From contig JAFTIF010000003.1 of assembly GCA_017457045.1 (NCBI GenBank), forward strand, positions 124,001 to 188,000: 64,000 nt of DNA. Direction: 5' to 3'. The notes under the pieces are model-generated. The model was given only the letters and a program-made list of their open reading frames with translations, was not told the DNA's origin and did no database searches. The translations under genes and the position numbers were made by a program. The DNA comes from Bacilli bacterium. Lineage in GTDB: Bacteria > Bacillota_I > Bacilli_A > RFN20 > UBA1709. This document shows positions 42,546-51,371 of this stretch, piece after piece (position 1 is the first letter of the stretch; each line of letters opens with the position of its first letter).

Positions 42546-43988
42546 ATGACAAAAGAAAACTATACAATGCTATGTGATTTTTATGAATTAACTATGGCAA
42601 ATGGTTATTTTGAAAAAGGGATGCAAGATCAAATATGCTATTTTGATGTCTTTTTCAGAAAGATTCCAGATGGTGGAGGTTATGCAATTTGTTGTGGTTT
42701 AGATTCAATGATTGAATACATTGAAAATCTAAAATTCACAGATGAAGATATCGAGTATTTAAAAAGTAAAAATTATTTCAGTGAACAATTCTTGGAATAT
42801 TTAAGAAACTTTAAATTTACTGGAGATATTTATGCTGTTAAAGAAGGTAGTGTCGTATTTCCAAATGAACCATTAGTAACAGTAAGAGCAAAAGCAATCG
42901 AAGCTCAATTTATTGAAACTTATTTACTTTTAGCTTTTAACCATCAATCATTAATTGCCACAAAAACCAATAGAATCGTTAATGCTGCTAAAGGACATCC
43001 AATCATGGAATTTGGTGCACGTAGAGCTCAAGGTGAAAGTGGTGCTATTTTAGGTGCAAGAGCAGCATATATTGCTGGGGTTGTAGGTAGTGCAAATACA
43101 CTTACTGATATTCGTTATAAAGTACCTGCATTAGGCACAATGGCTCACTCTTGGATTCAAATGTTCGATACTGAATATGAAGCATTTAAGGCATATTGTG
43201 AAGTATATCCTAATAATGTTACATTATTAGTTGATACATATAATGTATTAAAAAGTGGTGTTCCAAATGCTATTAAAGTTATTAAAGAAGTATTATGGCC
43301 TAAAGGTATTAAAAAATGTGCTATTAGATTAGACTCAGGAGATATGACTTACTTATCTAAAAAAGCTCGTGTTATGTTAGATGAAGCAGGATTAACTGAT
43401 TGTAAAATTGTTGCTTCAAACTCTTTAGATGAATATATCATTACTGAACTTTTAAATGAGGGTGCTAAGATTGATACATTTGGTGTTGGTGAAAGATTAA
43501 TCACAGCTAAATCAGATCCTGTATTTGGTGGTGTATATAAGTTAACAGCAGTTGAAAAAAATGGTAAAATTGTTCCTAAAATTAAAATTAGTGAAAATAG
43601 TGCTAAAATTATTAACCCAGGACATAAGAAAATTGTTAGATTCTATGATAATGTTTCAGGAAAAGCACTTGCAGACCTTTTATGTTTAGCTCATGAAACT
43701 ATTGATACATCAAAAGATTACACAATCTTTGATCCAGTAGAAACATGGAAAACAAAAACTATTTATGATTATCATATTAAAGAATTACAAATCCCGATTT
43801 ATCAAGAAGGAAAACTAGTTTATGATAGACCTGACATTGAAGAAATTAGAGCATATTGTAAAAAAGAAGTTGATTCTTTCTGGGATGAAGTAAAACGTTT
43901 AGTAAATCCTCATAAATATTATGTTGACTTATCTCAAGAATTATGGGATTTAAAAGATTCATTATTGAAAGAATATTCAAAAAAATAA
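42546..43988 (+). CDS. pncB: Nicotinate phosphoribosyltransferase
   Basis: The 480-residue protein has the family features: FYELTMANGYFEKGM, the active-site region TMAHSWIQMF (His of HSW is the phosphorylated residue in this family), LLVDTYNVLKSGVPNA and AIRLDSGDM. It makes nicotinate mononucleotide in NAD salvage. The C-terminal domain with YVDLSQELWDLK is typical of Bacillota enzymes. It is the last gene of the pepV-to-pncB operon and has a clear terminator. Confidence 0.94.
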   Translation: MTKENYTMLCDFYELTMANGYFEKGMQDQICYFDVFFRKIPDGGGYAICCGLDSMIEYIENLKFTDEDIEYLKSKNYFSEQFLEYLRNFKFTGDIYAVKEGSVVFPNEPLVTVRAKAIEAQFIETYLLLAFNHQSLIATKTNRIVNAAKGHPIMEFGARRAQGESGAILGARAAYIAGVVGSANTLTDIRYKVPALGTMAHSWIQMFDTEYEAFKAYCEVYPNNVTLLVDTYNVLKSGVPNAIKVIKEVLWPKGIKKCAIRLDSGDMTYLSKKARVMLDEAGLTDCKIVASNSLDEYIITELLNEGAKIDTFGVGERLITAKSDPVFGGVYKLTAVEKNGKIVPKIKISENSAKIINPGHKKIVRFYDNVSGKALADLLCLAHETIDTSKDYTIFDPVETWKTKTIYDYHIKELQIPIYQEGKLVYDRPDIEEIRAYCKKEVDSFWDEVKRLVNPHKYYVDLSQELWDLKDSLLKEYSKK

Positions 43989-43994
43989 ATTAAT

Positions 43995-44028
43995 TAGAGT
44001 AAATACTATGTATTTGCTCTTTTTTTTG
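43995..44028 (+). terminator. Terminator of the pepV-pncB operon
   Basis: AGAGTAAATAC (43995-44005) and GTATTTGCTCT (44009-44019, one G-U) pair around TAT, followed by eight T. Confidence 0.9.
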
Positions 44029-44078
44029 GAAAATCAACTTGATATAATTAGATTAACGATATGAGAGGAGATAATAAA

Positions 44079-45578
44079 ATGGCAAAAAGAGTTAAATTAT
44101 TGGCAAAAGATTTAGCTAAAATTCGTGATGTTAATCCTGGTTTAATGTCATATAATGTCGAAATGACAGAAGTAACAGGCGGAACATTTTGGAAAGCTTA
44201 TACAAAAGCTCAAGTAGAAGGAAAAGAAGATTTTCCACCAATTAAAGGTATTCAAGGTATGCAAGATATTATGCAAGTATACCCACCAATCAATCTATAT
44301 GATGAAAAACTAAGAAAATTAGCAAAAGCATTTGGTCCAGTTTGGGTTAGAGTATCTGGTACATGGGCTACAAAAACATATTATGATTTAGAAGATAAAA
44401 CTAATGGAGTAGTTCCTGCAGGTTATCAAAGCGTATTAACAAGAAATCAATGGCAAGGTGTTTTAGATTTTTGTAATGCAATTGATGCAAAATTATTAGT
44501 CTCAGTTAATAACTGTGAAGGTTTACATAAAGCAAGTGAACCTTGGAATCCTTCTCAAGCAGAAGAGTTATTTAGATTTGCAAAAGAAAATGGACATCCA
44601 ATTGAAGCTGCAGAATTTATGAATGAACCAAATATGTTAGCATTTAGTGGTTCACCAGTTGGTTATACTGCAAAAGATTATAGAAGAGACCAAGATTTAT
44701 TCTTTAAATGGTTAAAAGAAAACTATCCTGAAGTATTAAGAGTAGGACCATGTACTGTTGCGGCAGAAATGGGACCTGACGTTGGTATGGATACATCAGG
44801 TTTAGGTGGATTATTTGGTGATAATGTTTCTACAGATGGACTAATGGAAGGCACAGTTGAACCAATTGATGTATATAGTTACCATTATTACAATGGTATT
44901 TCTGATAGATTAATGTCAGTTATGCCTCAAATGCACTGGTCACCAGACTCAACATTATCAGAAGCATATTTAAACGTTGCATTAAAATGTGCAATTGGTA
45001 ACGCTCCTTATAGAGATAAATATTGCCCAGGTGGCGAAATGTGGGTTACTGAATCAGGAGACGCTGGAGGCGGTGGTGACTCATGGGCATCAACATATAT
45101 GGAAGTATTCCGTACATTAAATGAATTGGGTGGATTTGCTAAAATTACAGATGGCGTTATTTTCCATAACACATTAGCATCCTCAGCATATGGCTTCTTA
45201 GAACATGGTTCATTTGATCCTCGTCCAAATTATTTTGCAGTCTTATTATGGACAAAATTAATGGGTAATGAAGTATATGAATCAGGTATTGAAGTTGAAG
45301 AAGGAGCACATATCTATGCTCATTCTAGAAAAGATGGAAAAGATGGATATGCATATTTAGCAATCAATAACTCAAAAGAAAACGAAACAGTTGTTGAATT
45401 ACCACATGAAGCAGAAGTTTATATGTTATCAGCAGATTTCTTACGTTGTGAAACAATGAAGTTAAATGGACATGATTTAGTATTAGGTGAAAATAACGAA
45501 TTACCTGATTTAAGTCCTGTAAAAGTTGATGGCGAATTAGTTTTACCTCCTGCTACAATCGCATTTATCGTTTTATAA
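44079..45578 (+). CDS. Glycoside hydrolase, GH79 (heparanase/beta-glucuronidase)-like
   Basis: The 499-residue protein has a (beta/alpha)8-type region with acid/base Glu183 in FMNEPNM and nucleophile Glu325 in MWVTESGDAGGGG, followed by TYMEVFRTLNELG. This pattern, NEP then WxxES/T plus a glycine-rich loop, resembles GH79 clan A enzymes. A C-terminal beta-sandwich (about 410-499) follows. No signal peptide, so imported glucuronide-type oligosaccharides are plausible substrates. ATG 44079 follows AGAGGAG; an upstream ATG at 44061 overlaps it. Family placement is by motif only; another clan A family is possible. Confidence 0.7.
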   Translation: MAKRVKLLAKDLAKIRDVNPGLMSYNVEMTEVTGGTFWKAYTKAQVEGKEDFPPIKGIQGMQDIMQVYPPINLYDEKLRKLAKAFGPVWVRVSGTWATKTYYDLEDKTNGVVPAGYQSVLTRNQWQGVLDFCNAIDAKLLVSVNNCEGLHKASEPWNPSQAEELFRFAKENGHPIEAAEFMNEPNMLAFSGSPVGYTAKDYRRDQDLFFKWLKENYPEVLRVGPCTVAAEMGPDVGMDTSGLGGLFGDNVSTDGLMEGTVEPIDVYSYHYYNGISDRLMSVMPQMHWSPDSTLSEAYLNVALKCAIGNAPYRDKYCPGGEMWVTESGDAGGGGDSWASTYMEVFRTLNELGGFAKITDGVIFHNTLASSAYGFLEHGSFDPRPNYFAVLLWTKLMGNEVYESGIEVEEGAHIYAHSRKDGKDGYAYLAINNSKENETVVELPHEAEVYMLSADFLRCETMKLNGHDLVLGENNELPDLSPVKVDGELVLPPATIAFIVL

Positions 45579-45585
45579 AATGAAA

Positions 45586-45615
45586 AAAAGTTCTCTTCGG
45601 AGAACTTTTCTTTTT
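45586..45615. terminator. UUCG-loop bidirectional terminator
   Basis: AAAAGTTCTC (45586-45595) and GAGAACTTTT (45600-45609) form a perfect 10-bp stem closed by a very stable TTCG tetraloop, with A and T tracts on the two sides. It ends both the GH79-like gene and the convergent flavoenzyme gene (stop at 45618). Confidence 0.92.
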
Positions 45616-45617
45616 GT

Positions 45618-46619
45618 CTATAATTTGTTAATTTCTTTAGTTATGAAGTGTGGATCTTGTAGGATTGATGTTGCAAATGATATACCATCTAAATAATTTT
45701 CTTTAATAAGTATTTCTAATCCTTGCAATGATCTAAATCCACCTGCGCTAATTACAGGAATATTAAGATGTTTTTTGATTTCTTTGGTGATATCTACAAA
45801 ATATCCATAAGGAAGTTCTTTTAAATGTGCTAATCCATATCCATTAACACCACCTGAAATGTCTAGTACATCTAATCCTGCTTTTTCAAACATGATTGAT
45901 GCTTTAATTGCATCATCAAGTGTGCTTCCACCTTCTTGATAGTCTAGTGCACCTAGTCTTAAGCTAATGATAAAATCATTAGGTAAAGCTTTTCTTATTG
46001 CTTCTATGATTCTTAAATGGATGCGGATTCTATTTTCTAAGCAACCTCCGTATTCATCTTTTCTTTTATTTCTTAATGGTGAATAGAATTGATTTAATAG
46101 ATAACCATGAGCTCCATGTATTTGAATTCCATCAAAACCGGCTTTTTTAGCTCGTAGAGCAGCGTTGACGAAAGAATCAATAACTTCTTCGATTTCATCT
46201 AAACTCATTTCTTTGGACATTTTTTGAGTTCTTGGGTGAAGGATTGGTGAAGGAGAAATTGAATATCCATCAAATGCATCTTCTTCGATATTCTTTTGGA
46301 AACCACAATGAGTGATTTGAATAATAACTACGTTATTGTATTTATGAAAGATATTAGCGAGTTTTGTTAATCCGAATAAGTCTTCATCTTTGCTTATAGA
46401 GATTTGACCAAATTTTGATCTTCCAAGTTGATGTACATAACTGTGTTCAATAATACTTAAGCCAATTGTAGAATCTTTAGCTCTTTCTTCATAATAGTTT
46501 AAAAGTTTTTCACTGATAATCCCGTTTCTATCACAACTTACTGTTGCAACTGGAACAAAGCAAGTACGATTTTTGATAAATGTTTTATTGATTGTGTAGG
46601 GTGTTAATATTTTATTCAT
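45618..46619 (-). CDS. NADH:flavin oxidoreductase / Old Yellow Enzyme
   Basis: The 333-residue single-domain flavoenzyme has the full active-site segment GIQIHGAHGYLLNQFYSPLRNKR and the FMN-phosphate-binding ISAGGF motif near the C-terminus. It reduces activated C=C bonds with NAD(P)H. It lacks the Fe-S and FAD modules of the larger relative at 2.7 kb and keeps the catalytic HGAHGYL that the other has lost, so they are distinct enzymes. Its start overlaps the stop of the DUF5662 gene, so the two are co-transcribed. Substrate unknown. Confidence 0.88.
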   Translation of the reverse strand: MNKILTPYTINKTFIKNRTCFVPVATVSCDRNGIISEKLLNYYEERAKDSTIGLSIIEHSYVHQLGRSKFGQISISKDEDLFGLTKLANIFHKYNNVVIIQITHCGFQKNIEEDAFDGYSISPSPILHPRTQKMSKEMSLDEIEEVIDSFVNAALRAKKAGFDGIQIHGAHGYLLNQFYSPLRNKRKDEYGGCLENRIRIHLRIIEAIRKALPNDFIISLRLGALDYQEGGSTLDDAIKASIMFEKAGLDVLDISGGVNGYGLAHLKELPYGYFVDITKEIKKHLNIPVISAGGFRSLQGLEILIKENYLDGISFATSILQDPHFITKEINKL

Positions 46620-47200
46620 TATAGTTCTCCTTTTAAGTCGATTTTATATTCTTCAACTGCTGGATACTTAGCGCATATTTCTTCATATTTAGCTTTAGTT
46701 ATTTTCTTTTTTAAACCATTCCAACCTTCATCAGCATAAGTTAATAATAACCAACTAATAAATTCTTTTGTAGCTTTAGTCATACAATAATTTTCAACTC
46801 TTGAAGTGAAGTGGTCATATACAGCTTTACCTGAAAAGTTTTTCTTATCATATGTTTTACCTGCTGCTAATGTGTCAGCACAATATTCTAAACAATATTT
46901 ATAAGGCATATTTTTAAGAATAATCTTTCCTTTAAAGAAGTCAACATAATATTCCCAATGGTGTTTGTTTCTATTTGTGTGATGAACTGCGATAGTAGAG
47001 TAGTTATTACTATCTTTTCTTTGTTCATAAACAGGTGATGAAGTTCCTTGATATCTTTTCGCAGATTCAGAAAATTCTAGATGAGTGTATTTACTTAAAT
47101 CATGAAATAATGATTGAAAAAAGATTCCTAAATGAGACGCATTTCTAATTACTTGATGACGATGTTTTGTTATTAAAACAAAATGTTTAAAAGCACTCAT
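46619..47200 (-). CDS. DUF5662-type protein, catalytic role unknown
   Basis: The 193-residue protein is rich in conserved-looking His: KHRHQVI, LFHDLSKYTHLEF and HHTNRNKHHWEYY. The HDLSK and HHxNRNKHHWEY segments are what I associate with the DUF5662 family. The HD pair suggests a metal-binding hydrolase-like site, but I cannot assign an activity. ATG 47200 follows AGGTGAT; a longer start lies on that site. It is first in a two-gene minus-strand unit with the Old Yellow Enzyme gene. Confidence 0.7.
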   Translation of the reverse strand: MSAFKHFVLITKHRHQVIRNASHLGIFFQSLFHDLSKYTHLEFSESAKRYQGTSSPVYEQRKDSNNYSTIAVHHTNRNKHHWEYYVDFFKGKIILKNMPYKYCLEYCADTLAAGKTYDKKNFSGKAVYDHFTSRVENYCMTKATKEFISWLLLTYADEGWNGLKKKITKAKYEEICAKYPAVEEYKIDLKGEL

Positions 47201-47251
47201 GTTTATCACCTCACATATAAGAATTATAGCATTATTATTTATTTATAATCA

Positions 47252-47281
47252 ATAAATAAAAAAGTGAGAAAACTCTCACTT
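47252..47281 (-). terminator. Terminator of the second GDPD gene
   Basis: On the minus strand the arms at 47281-47274 and 47269-47262 (AAGTGAGA / TCTCACTT) form an 8-bp stem followed by a T run. It overlaps the stop codon at 47280. Confidence 0.82.
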
Positions 47282-48269
47282 ATTTATATGAATCTAATAC
47301 TTTTCTTAATAAGTCAACTTCATCTGTCATGATAGCATCGCATCCACGGTCTATTAAAAAACGCATTTCTTCTTCGTCATTAATAGTCCAATATTGAACT
47401 GCCATATTACGACGATGAGCTCTGTTAATGTATGTTTTCCAAGTTAAATTGATGCCATATTGATTAGTTGGAAGTTGCAAACAAGTTACATCTGATGGGT
47501 CAAATAAATTAACACCTAATAATTGAGTGGCAACAAAACCAATTACGACATTAACTGAAGCGCCTCTCATAATGTAAGGGTAGTTTTCTTTTAGATGCGC
47601 TTCGATTTCATCATTGAATGTGCCTACAACAATTTGATCTTTATAATTTGGATATTTTTCTAGGATTTCTGCTAATTTTTTACAAGCTGTAAATCCTTCT
47701 TCACCTGAGTTTTTAATTTCAACAACAAATAATAAATCAGGGAATTCTTGGTAAAATGCACCTAAGAAAGCATCAAATGTAGTAACACCTAGATCATTTG
47801 CTTTAATTACTTGTTTTCTATCTGCTTGGTCAACAGTTACTAAATCTTTATATGGAGTTTCTCCACTTAATGATTTGAATTTATAACCAAAGTTGAAGTT
47901 TTCTAATTCTGCAAGAGTAAAATCTTTAACGTAATGTTTGTCTTTATTACCTAAAATTAATTCTGAATCACTTGTTCTATTGATACTTGAATCGTGATTT
48001 AAGATTAATTCTCCATCTTTAGTTAACCAAAGGTCTGTTTCTAAAACATCAGCTTTAACTTTATCGCTTACTGCATATTTATAAGCTTTTAAAGTGTTTT
48101 CTGGGTTATTGTATTTTCCGCCTCTATGAGCTACGAGCATTGGTAATTCGCCTTTTTCGACAATGAAAGGATTATCTTCAATTACTTTTTTAGGCGGGAT
48201 TATATTTAAAACGGCAAAAATAGCTAAAATAGTTGATAAAATAATAAGAAATCTTTTTGTCTTTTTCAT
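47280..48269 (-). CDS. Membrane-anchored glycerophosphodiester phosphodiesterase (second copy)
   Basis: The 329-residue protein has an N-terminal membrane segment (about 6-23), a short linker, and a GDPD domain with HRGG (His48), Glu57 in NPENT, Glu77 and Asp79 in LETDLW and His92 in LNHD. Like the paralogue at 8.8 kb it should act outside the cell on glycerophosphodiesters. It is 49 residues longer, with an extra stretch in the middle. The two are clearly diverged, so this is not a recent duplication. ATG 48269 follows AGGTGAAC. Confidence 0.86.
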   Translation of the reverse strand: MKKTKRFLIILSTILAIFAVLNIIPPKKVIEDNPFIVEKGELPMLVAHRGGKYNNPENTLKAYKYAVSDKVKADVLETDLWLTKDGELILNHDSSINRTSDSELILGNKDKHYVKDFTLAELENFNFGYKFKSLSGETPYKDLVTVDQADRKQVIKANDLGVTTFDAFLGAFYQEFPDLLFVVEIKNSGEEGFTACKKLAEILEKYPNYKDQIVVGTFNDEIEAHLKENYPYIMRGASVNVVIGFVATQLLGVNLFDPSDVTCLQLPTNQYGINLTWKTYINRAHRRNMAVQYWTINDEEEMRFLIDRGCDAIMTDEVDLLRKVLDSYK

Positions 48270-48312
48270 AAGTTCACCTCGTAAGTATTTTAACATAATT
48301 ATTTATAGATGT

Positions 48313-48343
48313 AAAAAAATAGTTCGATTATGTCGAACTATTT
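48313..48343 (-). terminator. Terminator of the GH5 gene
   Basis: AAATAGTTCGA (48317-48327) and TCGAACTATTT (48333-48343) are perfect 11-bp inverted copies. On the minus strand the stem is followed by a T run. It overlaps the gene's stop at 48338. Confidence 0.88.
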
Positions 48344-49714
48344 ATTGTTATAATCTTGTAAGACTGTGTAAAGAGTACCAGTTTTAGCATATTTACTACT
48401 TGTCTTTACTTCTTCACATGTTTTTAAGAATTTTTCATATGTACAATTTGTAATGTTGCATTTTCTATCATCACTATTACTATCACCTTTAAAGTCGAAT
48501 GAGATAGTGTAGACACCCCATGAGCTTTGCCAATGTCCAGGAACACAAGTTTTATAGTTCCAGATTGTCCATGAATAATTTCTTTGATCAAATAAATTTA
48601 ATTGTTTTTGCCATGCTTTTTTGTTTTCAAATAATGTAAATTCACCAATTAAGACAGGAACATCATAGTTTCTTCCAATGTTAGATAATTCATTAAACAT
48701 GTAATAAATATCATAAGGAACTGTTTTATCATTCCAGTTGTACCAGTGATATTCATATTGAACATTTTCCCAACCATATTTTTTAGGATTTGGAAGTTTA
48801 GAATAGTCCCAACAACCTTCTAAAGTAACAACGTGTTTATCGTTATTTTCTCTAATAGTATCATAAATTCTATCGAAAACTTCCCAACATTTTTCTGTAG
48901 TACAATTAGTTTCTACTTCTCTTGGCTCATTTAAAATATCATATGTACCAATATAAGCACCTAACTCAGGTTTTACGTTTGTATAGTATGTAGAAATTGT
49001 ATCCCAGATGCGAATTGTTGCATTAATATATTCTTCGTTGTCCCATAAATTTGCAACTCCATCGATAACGCCACTGTGATCGTATCCATTTTGGCTACCT
49101 GGAGCACCATGTAAATCTAAAATACAATAAATGTCATTTTCTTTACAGTTTTCTAAGAACCAGTCAAAGTAGTCAAATACTTCAGCTTGATCTTTTACTG
49201 TTAAGTCTTCATTTAAGATATCTAAATAGTAGAATGGTAAACGAATAGCGTTCATTTTTAAATCATTTTTAACAATTTTAAAGTCGTTTTCATTGAAGAA
49301 AGATTTAGCATATGTTTCAACAATATCATCAACAGAGTAGTCTTTAAAATTAGGATTATTTTTAATAGCTTCACGGAATTGTTTTTCTGCGAAATGTTCA
49401 TAAGTGAAATGTTTCCAGTCCATAACGTATTCGCCTTTTTCGTTTGTTACTTCACCCACTTGGAATGCTGTCATCCAGTCTTCTTGAACTAAAGCATTAC
49501 CAATATTAACACCTTTTAGTTGAATAGGATCACCATTTTTGTCGTATAATGCTTTTCCATGTGCTTGAATTAAACCAGTATTATTTTCTATTTTTGCTTC
49601 TTTTGGAGTAACTTTATAGTTTAGAGTATAGGCCCAAAAACCACCAAATACACCACCTATAACTGCAAGAGCACTTGCAACAGAGATTAAAGTAATTTTT
49701 AAACTTCTTTTCAT
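48338..49714 (-). CDS. Membrane-anchored glycoside hydrolase family 5 enzyme
   Basis: The 458-residue protein has an N-terminal membrane segment (about 8-30) and a GH5-type barrel. Landmarks are LKGVNIGNAL (strand 1), NAIRLPFYY, CILDLHGAPGSQNG, acid/base Glu263 in DILNEPRE and nucleophile Glu358 in VLIGEFTLF. It should cleave beta-glucans (endo- or exo-glucanase) at the cell surface. The LKGVNIGN beginning and HGAPGSQN loop are reminiscent of the exo-beta-1,3-glucanase side of GH5, though the subfamily is not certain. The next gene on its strand is the GDPD, after a terminator. Confidence 0.86.
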   Translation of the reverse strand: MKRSLKITLISVASALAVIGGVFGGFWAYTLNYKVTPKEAKIENNTGLIQAHGKALYDKNGDPIQLKGVNIGNALVQEDWMTAFQVGEVTNEKGEYVMDWKHFTYEHFAEKQFREAIKNNPNFKDYSVDDIVETYAKSFFNENDFKIVKNDLKMNAIRLPFYYLDILNEDLTVKDQAEVFDYFDWFLENCKENDIYCILDLHGAPGSQNGYDHSGVIDGVANLWDNEEYINATIRIWDTISTYYTNVKPELGAYIGTYDILNEPREVETNCTTEKCWEVFDRIYDTIRENNDKHVVTLEGCWDYSKLPNPKKYGWENVQYEYHWYNWNDKTVPYDIYYMFNELSNIGRNYDVPVLIGEFTLFENKKAWQKQLNLFDQRNYSWTIWNYKTCVPGHWQSSWGVYTISFDFKGDSNSDDRKCNITNCTYEKFLKTCEEVKTSSKYAKTGTLYTVLQDYNNK

Positions 49715-49734
49715 AAATTAACCTTCTTTCAAAT

Positions 49735-49772
49735 CTATGATAATTTTAACATAAAATTATTATTTATCATAG
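49735..49772. promoter_or_regulatory. Nested inverted repeats in the GH5 / flavodoxin divergent region
   Basis: The outer arms are CTATGATAA (49735-49743) and TTATCATAG (49764-49772). The inner arms are ATAATTTTA (49740-49748) and TAAAATTAT (49752-49760). All are exact 9-bp inverted copies. The inner ones are pure A/T and could be chance, but the outer ones are less so. The place, between two divergent start codons, suits an operator. Confidence 0.4.
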
Positions 49773-49832
49773 TTAATCTTTATTATTTAGTGATTATTTG
49801 TTAGAATGGTCATGTATAAGTGAGGTTGTTTT

Positions 49833-51170
49833 ATGAAGTTTTTAGTTTTAAATGGTTCTCCTAAAGGAAAGTATAGTATTACATTACATACATCTTTATA
49901 TTTAGAAAAACTATATCCAGAACATGAGTTTAAAGTATTGAATGTAGGCCAACAAATTAAGTCTTTAGAAAAAGATTTTTCAAAAGCTTTAGAGCTTATT
50001 AAAGAAGTAGATGTATTATTGTTTTCATATCCAGTATATACATTTATCGCTCCTTCTCAATTACATAGATTTATTGAACTATTAAAAGAGAATAATGTCG
50101 ATTTATCATCTAAATTTGCATCTCAAATTACTACTTCAAAACATTTCTATGATATGACAGCACATAAATATATCGAAGATAACTGTTATGATTTAGGACT
50201 TAAATATATCAAAGGTTTATCATTAGATATGGAAGATTTGTCTAAAAAAGAAGGACAAGAAGATATTAAAAAGTATTTTAATTATTTAGTGTATAGTGTG
50301 AATAATAATTTATATGAAATTAAGCCGATTATTAATTACAATCCTATCGAAAATTATGTTCCTACATTAGAAAAAGTTAATAAAAAAGAAGATAAAAAAG
50401 TTGTAATTGTTGCGGATTTAGCAGAAAATGACGAAAATTTAGCTAAAATGATCGAAGATTTTCAAAATGGATTGCCATATGAATCAAGAATTGTAAATAT
50501 TCGTGAATTCCCATTTGCAGGTGGATGTTTAGGTTGTTTTAATTGTGCTGGAGATGGAAAGTGTATCTATAAAGATGGATTTGATAAATTCTTAAGAGAA
50601 GAAATTCAAACAAATGATGCAATAGTAATTGCATTTACTATTAAAGATCACAGCATGGGTGCAAGATTTAAAATGTATGATGATAGACAATTCTGCAATG
50701 GTCATAGAACAGTTACTGAAGGCATGCCATTTATGTATATCATAAATGGAGATTATGAAAATGAACAAAATCTAAAGACAATTGTCGAAGCAAGAGCGGA
50801 AGTTGGTCATAATTTCTTAGCTGGTGTCGCAACCAATACAGAAACTATGAAAAAATCAATTGAAAGACTTGTTTATGCAATGAATTATGAATATGTTCAA
50901 CCACGTAATTTCTATGGTGTAGGTGGAATGAAAATCTTTAGAGATTTAATCTGGATTATGCGTGGAATTATGAAAGCAGACCATGAATATTATAAAAAAC
51001 ATGGAGTTTATGATTTTCCTCAAAAGAAACGTGGCCAAATGATGTTAATGTGTTTATTAGGATCAATGGTTAGAAACAAAAAGATTAAAGCAAAAATGGG
51101 CAACAAATTCAACGAAGGTATGGTTGCTCCTTATAAAAAAGTTATAGATAAATTAGATAAAAAAGACTAA
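49833..51170 (+). CDS. Tandem flavodoxin-fold protein with an iron-sulfur flavoprotein half
   Basis: Residues about 1-160 form an NAD(P)H-dependent FMN reductase-like domain (FLVLNGSPKGKYS start, FSYPVYTFIAPSQL). Residues about 188-400 form a second flavodoxin-type domain with Cys232, Cys235, Cys238 and Cys244 (CLGCFNCAGDGKC), the cluster pattern of iron-sulfur flavoproteins. Two flavin domains in one chain suggest internal electron transfer. The C-terminal 60 residues are basic. It is a single gene. Function beyond redox is unknown. Confidence 0.78.
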   Translation: MKFLVLNGSPKGKYSITLHTSLYLEKLYPEHEFKVLNVGQQIKSLEKDFSKALELIKEVDVLLFSYPVYTFIAPSQLHRFIELLKENNVDLSSKFASQITTSKHFYDMTAHKYIEDNCYDLGLKYIKGLSLDMEDLSKKEGQEDIKKYFNYLVYSVNNNLYEIKPIINYNPIENYVPTLEKVNKKEDKKVVIVADLAENDENLAKMIEDFQNGLPYESRIVNIREFPFAGGCLGCFNCAGDGKCIYKDGFDKFLREEIQTNDAIVIAFTIKDHSMGARFKMYDDRQFCNGHRTVTEGMPFMYIINGDYENEQNLKTIVEARAEVGHNFLAGVATNTETMKKSIERLVYAMNYEYVQPRNFYGVGGMKIFRDLIWIMRGIMKADHEYYKKHGVYDFPQKKRGQMMLMCLLGSMVRNKKIKAKMGNKFNEGMVAPYKKVIDKLDKKD

Positions 51171-51201
51171 AGCGATGAGAAAATTCATCGCTTTTAATTT
51201 T
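51169..51201 (+). terminator. Terminator of the tandem flavodoxin gene
   Basis: AAAGCGATGA (51169-51178) and TCATCGCTTT (51185-51194) form a perfect 10-bp stem followed by a T-rich tail. The 130 bp from here to the next terminator hold no gene that I can support. Confidence 0.85.
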
Positions 51202-51329
51202 TGAAAAAACAACAAAAAAGTTTGAAAAAGTGTGTGAAACAAATAAAATAAAAAGTTTCCCACATATATAAAATATAAGTAGTAAAAAGTATATGAAAAA
51301 AATGTGTTTTTTAGAACAAAAAAGCATAA

Positions 51330-51363
51330 TAAAAACCCTGACTAAGAGTTTTAATCAGGGTTT
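51330..51363 (-). terminator. Terminator of the pectinesterase gene
   Basis: On the minus strand AAACCCTGA and TCAGGGTTT (51333-51341 and 51355-51363) form a 9-bp stem followed by a T run. It lies 9 bp after the stop of the large gene. Confidence 0.88.
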
Positions 51364-51371
51364 GTTTTTGA

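Noticed and set aside
51171..51371. Possible small gene or RNA in the gap after the tandem flavodoxin gene
   Set aside because: The gap has two terminators facing each other and A-rich sequence between them. A minus-strand frame at 51142-51327 overlaps the terminator and has no ribosome site.
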